Shown here: piece after piece, positions 13,862-18,408 of the stretch
Layout of the letters: the number at the start of each line of letters is the position of its first letter
Numbering within the stretch: the first letter of the stretch is position 1
Origin: Alphaproteobacteria bacterium
Lineage (GTDB): Bacteria > Pseudomonadota > Alphaproteobacteria > ATCC43930 > CGMCC-115725
Length of the DNA: 18,408 nt
Assembly (NCBI GenBank): GCA_017353855.1
Contig: JAFMSA010000016.1
Location: 1 to 18,408 of the forward strand
Reading direction: 5' to 3'
Translations under genes and position numbers: made by a program
Notes under the pieces: model-generated
What the model saw: the letters and a program-made list of their open reading frames with translations, nothing else
Told to the model about the DNA's origin: nothing
Databases searched by the model: none

Positions 13862-14380
13862 ATGGATCAGGCAAGAGAGGCGCCCGCAATCCCCGCGACG
13901 TCGGCTCCTGTCCGGCGCCGTCGGGATCTTCGCGCGCCCTCCAACGGCCGTAAGCCACCTCATGAGATCGAGGTGGAGATCACCGAGACGCGGCGGCGGC
14001 TGGGCGCGGCGATCGAGGCGCTCGATCGCGAGCTGGCTCCCGGTCGCGTGATCGAGCACGGCGCGCAGGCGCTGCACAGAGCCCTCGAGCCACGGCAGGG
14101 TTCCGTCCGCGATCACGCCGGAGCCTATGCGGTCCCTCTGGCGCTCATCGCGGTGGGTCTTGGCTGGCTCTTCATCGCTCGGCGCCGGCACTGGCGCGCC
14201 GAACTTTCTGCTGTCTCGCGCGAAACGCCGGCCGATCCGCCCGCCGCACCGGCATCGGCGGAATTCGACACCCGACCCGAAGGAAGCGATGGCCGTCGGC
14301 GACACGACTGTATTCTTCCGGGTACCGCAACCCGCGCAGTAGGCCCGGCAGGATTCGAACCTGCGACTACACCGTTATGA
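13862..14380 (+). CDS. DUF3618-like small membrane protein, 172 aa as read (3' end doubtful)
   Basis: Residues 33-65 (PHEIEVEITETRRRLGAAIEALDRELAPG) match the pattern of DUF3618, a short coiled region with E-I-E-T-R-x-x-L-x-x-x-I-x-A-L found in alphaproteobacterial membrane proteins of unknown function. One membrane helix follows (AGAYAVPLALIAVGLGWLFIA, about 87-106), then a basic stop (RRRHWR). A good ribosome binding site (GGAGAAGG) precedes the ATG. The frame then runs on into the tRNA gene on the opposite strand, ending with the artefactual GPAGFEPATTPL that arises when tRNA antisense is translated. The true protein probably ends earlier, or a frameshift near 14265-14280 is present. In the other frame a stop at 14340-14342 lies just before the tRNA. 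The N-terminal two thirds are credible. Confidence 0.6.
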   Translation: MDQAREAPAIPATSAPVRRRRDLRAPSNGRKPPHEIEVEITETRRRLGAAIEALDRELAPGRVIEHGAQALHRALEPRQGSVRDHAGAYAVPLALIAVGLGWLFIARRRHWRAELSAVSRETPADPPAAPASAEFDTRPEGSDGRRRHDCILPGTATRAVGPAGFEPATTPL

Positions 14381-14413
14381 GCGGCGTGTTCTAACCAGCT
14401 GAACTACGGGCCC
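14340..14413 (-). tRNA. tRNA with CAU anticodon, probably tRNA-Ile2 (lysidine-modified)
   Basis: The minus strand folds as a full cloverleaf. The acceptor is GGGCCCG with CGGGCCT. The D-arm is GTTC/GAAC around AGCTGGTTA. The anticodon stem CGCCG/CGGTG carries the loop CTCATAA, so the anticodon is CAT. The T-arm is GCAGG-TTCGAAT-CCTGC. The discriminator is A. CCA is not encoded. The C4-G69 and C5-G68 pairs and A73 agree with tRNA-Ile2, the TilS substrate, rather than elongator Met. It is not initiator tRNA, which lacks this acceptor and needs three G-C pairs below the anticodon loop. G1 pairs with U72, an unusual wobble at the acceptor end, and the anticodon stem has a G-U pair. It lies 23 bp downstream of rpoD on the same strand. 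Confidence 0.93.
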
Positions 14414-14436
14414 CCAATTGCGGCTTTGAGGTGTCC

Positions 14437-16473
14437 TCAGGTGTCCAGGAAGCTGCGCAATTTGCGCGAGCGGCTGGGGTGTTTGAGCTTGCGCAGCGCC
14501 TTTGCCTCGATCTGGCGGATACGCTCTCGGGTGACCGAGAATTGCTGGCCGACTTCCTCGAGGGTGTGGTCGGTGTTCATGCCGATGCCGAACCGCATAC
14601 GCAACACCCGCTCTTCACGGGCCGTTAGCGAGGCAAGCACGCGCGTCGTGGTCTCGCGGAGATTCGCGTGGATCGCCGCGTCCAGCGGCAATACCGCGTT
14701 TTTGTCTTCAATGAAATCGCCGAGATGCGAATCCTCTTCGTCGCCTATCGGGGTCTCGAGGCTTATCGGCTCCTTGGCGATCTTCAATACCTTGCGCACT
14801 TTTTCGAGCGGCATGACCAGCTTTTCAGCCAGTTCTTCGGGTGTCGGCTCGCGGCCGATCTCGTGCAGCATCTGGCGGGAGGTGCGTACGAGCTTGTTGA
14901 TCGTCTCGATCATATGCACGGGTATACGGATGGTCCGCGCCTGATCGGCGATCGAGCGCGTGATCGCCTGGCGGATCCACCAAGTTGCATAAGTCGAGAA
15001 CTTATAACCACGGCGGTATTCGAACTTGTCGACCGCCTTCATCAGCCCGATATTTCCCTCCTGGATCAGATCCAGGAACTGCAACCCGCGATTGGTGTAT
15101 TTCTTGGCAATCGAGATGACGAGGCGGAGGTTGGCCTCGACCATTTCCTTCTTGGCCCGACTCGCCTCGCGCTCACCGCGTTGTACAGTCTGGACGATGC
15201 GGCGGAACTCGCCGATCGGCAGCTTCGTCTCGGTGGCAATGCGGGCGATGTTGCCGCGCAGCCTGGCCGCTTCTGCCGCATATTTTTCAATCAGCCGCGC
15301 CCAGCCGCGGCCCTGCAAGGCTTCCACACGCCCGAGCCAGTCGCCGGCGAGCTCATTCCCAAAATAATGCTGCAGGAATTCCGCGCGCTTGATGCCGGCA
15401 CTCTCCGCCAGCCGCAGAAGCCGCCCTTCATCGGCGACCAACCTTCGGTTGAACTCGTAAAGCTGCTCGACGAGATGCTCAATGCGCGTGTTGTTGAGAC
15501 GCACGCGCTTGACGTTCTCGATAGTCTCGGCTTTGAGCTTCTCGTAGCGCCGCTCCGTTACGCGTGGTAGCGGCTCGCCCTTCTGCAGGGCGTTGATCCG
15601 CTGGTCCTGAAGGCGATGCAGTCTCTTATAGGTTTCCGCGATCGCATCGAAGGTCGCGAGCGCGCTTGGCCTCAGCTGCGCCTCCATCGCAGCGAGCGAA
15701 ATCGAGCTTTCCTCGGCGTCGGCTTCCTCGGCGGCGAGTTCGCTTTCGATCTCCGCGAGTTCGCTTGCAACGTCCTCGCCATGTTCATCTTCCGTATCGG
15801 CGCCGCCGCTCCCGTTTGCCGTTTGCGCGCCGTTTCCGGTTACCGCCTCGCGTACGCCCGCGCCTTCGATCGGCACGACGGCGGCGACCCCGGACGGCAC
15901 CGGCTCGAACCCGCCGCTCCCGTAGGTGGCGTCGAGGTCGATGATGTCGCGCAACAGCATCTTGCCTTCGTTAAGGGCATCACGCCAGCCGATGATGGCG
16001 CGGATCGTCATCGGGTTTTCGCAAATCCCCCCGATCATCATTTCACGGCCCGCCTCGATCCGCTTGGCGATTGCGATTTCGCCTTCGCGCGACAGCAGTT
16101 CGACCGATCCCATCTCACGCAAATACATACGCACGGGGTCGTCGGTGCGACCGACATCATCGTCGTCGAGATTGCCCCGAACCTCGCCGTCGGCGTCATC
16201 GGCTTCGGCGGCGGACGGCTCCTCGCTCTCCTCGCTCTCGATCACGGTGATCCCCTGTTCGGAGAGCAGCGCCATCGTATCCTCGATCTGCTCCGAGGAC
16301 ACCTGATCGGGGGGTAGCGCGGCATTCAACTCGTCGTAGGTCAGGTAACCCCGTTCCTTGCCGCGGGCCAGCATCTTCTTGATCGCCGCAGCGACACTGT
16401 CGAGCAGTGGAGCCTCCGCCGCTTCTTCCCGGGTTTCCGTAACTTCGGCCGTGTTCGCCGCCTTGCTCGCCAT
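14437..16473 (-). CDS. rpoD: RNA polymerase principal sigma factor RpoD (sigma-70), 678 aa
   Basis: This is the housekeeping sigma factor that directs RNA polymerase to -35/-10 promoters. Domains in order are region 1.1 (about 15-80) and region 1.2 (about 110-142, DDPVRMYLREMGSVELLSRE). Next is a long non-conserved insert (about 145-430) with a very acidic, Ser/Gly/Glu-rich stretch at about 210-262. Region 2 (about 443-520) has NLRLVISIAKKYTNRGLQFL and YKFSTYATWWIRQAITR for -10 recognition and melting. Region 3 (about 521-600) and region 4 (about 610-676) follow. Region 4 carries the HTH LEEVGQQFSVTRERIRQIEA for the -35. I chose ATG 16473 (MASKAANT). The nine residues upstream would need a TTG start and are not protein-like. 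It follows dnaG by 108 bp, as in many bacteria, and precedes a tRNA on the same strand. Confidence 0.98.
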   Translation of the reverse strand: MASKAANTAEVTETREEAAEAPLLDSVAAAIKKMLARGKERGYLTYDELNAALPPDQVSSEQIEDTMALLSEQGITVIESEESEEPSAAEADDADGEVRGNLDDDDVGRTDDPVRMYLREMGSVELLSREGEIAIAKRIEAGREMMIGGICENPMTIRAIIGWRDALNEGKMLLRDIIDLDATYGSGGFEPVPSGVAAVVPIEGAGVREAVTGNGAQTANGSGGADTEDEHGEDVASELAEIESELAAEEADAEESSISLAAMEAQLRPSALATFDAIAETYKRLHRLQDQRINALQKGEPLPRVTERRYEKLKAETIENVKRVRLNNTRIEHLVEQLYEFNRRLVADEGRLLRLAESAGIKRAEFLQHYFGNELAGDWLGRVEALQGRGWARLIEKYAAEAARLRGNIARIATETKLPIGEFRRIVQTVQRGEREASRAKKEMVEANLRLVISIAKKYTNRGLQFLDLIQEGNIGLMKAVDKFEYRRGYKFSTYATWWIRQAITRSIADQARTIRIPVHMIETINKLVRTSRQMLHEIGREPTPEELAEKLVMPLEKVRKVLKIAKEPISLETPIGDEEDSHLGDFIEDKNAVLPLDAAIHANLRETTTRVLASLTAREERVLRMRFGIGMNTDHTLEEVGQQFSVTRERIRQIEAKALRKLKHPSRSRKLRSFLDT

Positions 16474-16538
16474 TCCACCGTCCCTAATCAAGTTCCGCAA
16501 TCGCCCGGCCGAAGCCGAGCACGAATAAGCGCATGTCT

Positions 16539-16554
16539 CGACAACCGGTTGCCG
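16539..16554. repeat. Imperfect palindrome in the dnaG-rpoD gap
   Basis: CGACAACCGGTTGCCG is symmetric apart from one position that would be a G-U pair in RNA. Its CAACCGGTTG core is a perfect 10-bp palindrome. It lies in the 108-bp spacer between dnaG and rpoD. An internal operator, or a hairpin affecting mRNA processing between primase and sigma factor, is possible. Chance is also possible at this GC content. Confidence 0.3.
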
Positions 16555-16581
16555 ACGATCCCGGTCGAGGATCGCGGCGGG

Positions 16582-18387
16582 TCAGGTCTGGTCCTCCTCG
16601 ACGGCGCGATCACGCAATGCACGCTCCCTCGCAGCGAGGAATCGCTCCCAATTCTCCGGTGAAACATCGGTGATCAGGTCGTTCATGGCCTCGGCCAAAG
16701 CACAACGATCGCCTCCCGTCAACATCCTGGTTGTGCGACCCCATTCCTTGCGTGCGGAAATCGCGTCAGCGCACCGAGCCAGGAAGATTGTGTCGACCGA
16801 CGGCAAAAGTAAGCCGTCCACGGCCGCCGCGAGCCCGTTTTCCTCAAGGTGTTGCCGAAGCGCACAAGCGTCAAGCCCCGGCCGCGAGGCCTCCGCCCCT
16901 AAAATTTCACATCTGAGACGGTCAAGTTCGGGCTCGGGAATGTCGAGCGCCGCAAGCTCCTCGGCGACCTCGTCGACCAGTGACGGAAACGTCAGCACAA
17001 TGCGGATCAGGTTCTCCCGTTGGATCCGCCCTCCGGGGCGAGGCGGCGGCTCCGGCCCGTCACGCACAAAGACCGCGCGAGGACGTGCCGGCGCCTTCTC
17101 ATTCCGCCGCGCCGGACGCCCCAATTCAAACATCCGGTCGCGCACAAACCGGTGATATTCACCGCGCACCGTTCGATCGGCGATCGCCTCGATCTTCTGC
17201 GTCAGCCGGTGCTCGAGATCGGCACGATTTTCCGGAGTATCGAGACGCTTGCCGCCGAACTCGACCTCCCAGAGCATGCCCGACAACGGCCGTGCCGCGG
17301 CAAGGATCTCATCGAATGCGGCGCTTCCCGAGGTGCGGACGATGGAATCGGGATCTTCGCCGGGCCTCAGGGCCGCAAAGCGCAAACTATATCCCGGGCG
17401 CAATAGCGGCAGCGCCCGATCCACGGCGCGCGCCGCCGCCCGCCGTCCCGCCGCGTCGCCGTCGAAGCAGAGGATCGGCTCGGGTGCCAGCCGCCACAGC
17501 TCCTGCAGCTGAGGTTCGCTCAGCGCGGTTCCGAGCGGTGCCACAGCAGCGCCGAAGCCGGCGCGGTGCAGCGCGATCACGTCCATATAACCTTCTGTGA
17601 CGATCACCGCCGATCGCGGTGTTTCTCCACCACGGGCCGCGCTCGCTCGCGCCGCGGACCAGCCGTAGAGTACCCGCCCCTTATCAAACAGCGGGGTGGC
17701 GGGCGAATTCAGATATTTGGGGTGCCCGTCGCCGAGGACCCTGCCCCCGAAGGCAATGACACGACCCGCGCGATCGCCGATCGGAAATATCACCCGGTTG
17801 CGAAAATAGTCGAACGGTTCGCCGTCTTCGGGCCTGCGCAGGAGACCGGCCTCGGCCAGTAGCGCGTCGGAAAAGCTCGCGCCAAGGGCGCGCCTCAGCG
17901 CCCATCTCTCGTCGGGCGCCCAGCCGAGACGGAATCGGCGGATCGTCTCGGGATCGAGCCCGCGGCGCCGGAGGTATTCGCGTGCATGGCTGCCCGCGCC
18001 TCCCCACAGTTGCGCCTCGTAGAAGGCTGCAGCAGCCTCCGCCGCCTCGAGCAAGGTCTTCTGCTGCTGCGCGCGCCGGCGGTCTTTTGCGGTCGCCTGC
18101 GGGACGGACAAGCCCGCCTCCCCCGCGAGCTTTTCGACCGCCTCGATGAAATCGAGATTGTCTGCCCGCATGACGAACCCGACGGCATCGCCGTGCGCCC
18201 CGCACCCGAAGCAATGAAAGAAGGATTTGTCCTCGACAACATAGAAAGACGGCGTCTTCTCATGATGAAACGGGCACAATCCGACCAGTTCACGCCCACG
18301 GCGAACCAGCCTGACCTTGCGCCCGATCAGCCCGGACAGCGGAATCCGGCTGCGCAGCTCGTCGAGAAAGCCGGGCGGGAACGCCAC
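16582..18387 (-). CDS. dnaG: DNA primase DnaG, 601 aa
   Basis: DnaG makes the RNA primers for chromosome replication, working with the DnaB helicase. The N-terminal zinc-binding domain has Cys38, His41, Cys59 and Cys62 in the CPFHHEKTPSF and HCFGCGAHGDAVGF motifs. The catalytic core (about 110-430) includes the RNA-polymerase basic domain (RNRVIFPIGDRAGRVIAFGGR and KYLNSPATPLFDKG). The TOPRIM fold has Glu265 in VTEGYMDVIALHRAGF and Asp309/Asp311 in CFDGDAAGRRAA. The C-terminal ~150 residues form the helicase-interacting part, which is poorly conserved as expected. The length is normal. The start ATG 18387 is preceded by GGAGAGGGG, itself within a hairpin. The gene is followed by rpoD, the classic order. 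The gene upstream, beyond the window edge, is not visible. Confidence 0.98.
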   Translation of the reverse strand: MAFPPGFLDELRSRIPLSGLIGRKVRLVRRGRELVGLCPFHHEKTPSFYVVEDKSFFHCFGCGAHGDAVGFVMRADNLDFIEAVEKLAGEAGLSVPQATAKDRRRAQQQKTLLEAAEAAAAFYEAQLWGGAGSHAREYLRRRGLDPETIRRFRLGWAPDERWALRRALGASFSDALLAEAGLLRRPEDGEPFDYFRNRVIFPIGDRAGRVIAFGGRVLGDGHPKYLNSPATPLFDKGRVLYGWSAARASAARGGETPRSAVIVTEGYMDVIALHRAGFGAAVAPLGTALSEPQLQELWRLAPEPILCFDGDAAGRRAAARAVDRALPLLRPGYSLRFAALRPGEDPDSIVRTSGSAAFDEILAAARPLSGMLWEVEFGGKRLDTPENRADLEHRLTQKIEAIADRTVRGEYHRFVRDRMFELGRPARRNEKAPARPRAVFVRDGPEPPPRPGGRIQRENLIRIVLTFPSLVDEVAEELAALDIPEPELDRLRCEILGAEASRPGLDACALRQHLEENGLAAAVDGLLLPSVDTIFLARCADAISARKEWGRTTRMLTGGDRCALAEAMNDLITDVSPENWERFLAARERALRDRAVEEDQT

Positions 18388-18393
18388 TATCGT

Positions 18394-18408
18394 CCCCTCT
18401 CCGAGGGG
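18394..18408 (-). promoter_or_regulatory. Hairpin covering the dnaG ribosome binding site
   Basis: Read on the minus strand, CCCCTC-GGA-GAGGGG is a perfect 6-bp stem with a 3-nt loop, ending 6 bases before the dnaG ATG. The purine-rich GGAGAGGGG is the only Shine-Dalgarno candidate and would be locked in the stem. This could hold primase synthesis low. The window ends here, so a longer structure may be cut. Confidence 0.5.

Noticed and set aside
14668..16317. Two long plus-strand frames (14668-15570 and 15616-16317) opposite rpoD
   Set aside because: Antisense shadows of a highly conserved sigma factor.
16474..16500. TTG start extending rpoD by nine residues
   Set aside because: The residues are not protein-like and the spacer bases read better as leader for ATG 16473.
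1..18408. CRISPR array, insertion sequence or attachment site
   Set aside because: No regularly spaced repeats, transposase or integrase frames, or terminal inverted repeats were seen. The tRNA end shows no duplicated copy in the window.

Overview
This is a GC-rich chromosomal window from an alphaproteobacterium, most likely a member of the Sphingomonadales. The evidence is the dnaG-rpoD pair with a long alphaproteobacterial-type RpoD, a tRNA gene with no encoded CCA, and the style of the flanking genes. The genus assignment is inference. I see no insertion sequence, integrase, CRISPR array or rRNA.

Layout. The left edge holds the 3' three quarters of a type II citrate synthase gene (gltA, +). 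It converges at 11 bp on a small uncharacterised gene (-). After an AT-richer spacer comes an HSL-family alpha/beta-hydrolase (+). About 1 kb follows with no convincing gene, then an MFS transporter (-). The transporter is divergent from an orphan xanthine dehydrogenase-family molybdopterin-binding subunit (+). That subunit is joined by an ATGA overlap to a CysQ-type 3',5'-bisphosphate nucleotidase. Next is an efflux module on the + strand: a TetR/AcrR regulator with a perfect 14-bp palindrome over its promoter, a periplasmic adaptor, and a 1023-residue RND pump, with no outer-membrane channel gene. A small DUF3618-like membrane protein (+) follows. Its open frame runs into a tRNA(CAU) gene on the opposite strand. 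The right end is the conserved dnaG-rpoD pair (-), transcribed toward the tRNA.

How the genes work together. The TetR, adaptor and pump genes form a self-contained, probably autoregulated drug or solvent efflux unit. The primase and principal sigma factor form the remnant macromolecular-synthesis operon. The tRNA sits 23 bp behind rpoD on the same strand and may be co-transcribed. The tRNA looks like tRNA-Ile2, read as Ile after lysidine modification, because it has the C4-G69 and C5-G68 pairs. The molybdenum-hydroxylase subunit has form II (AYRGAGR) active-site residues but no FeS or FAD subunit genes beside it.

The most interesting unexplained signal is the roughly 440-bp spacer between the MFS gene and the molybdenum-hydroxylase gene. 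It contains a dense set of perfect or near-perfect hairpins: a GNRA-capped stem, a possible three-way junction, and several mutually exclusive stems, the last set lying against the ribosome binding site. This could be an undescribed structured leader RNA or a decayed catalytic-RNA remnant. The claim rests on hand pairing only and needs covariation testing.
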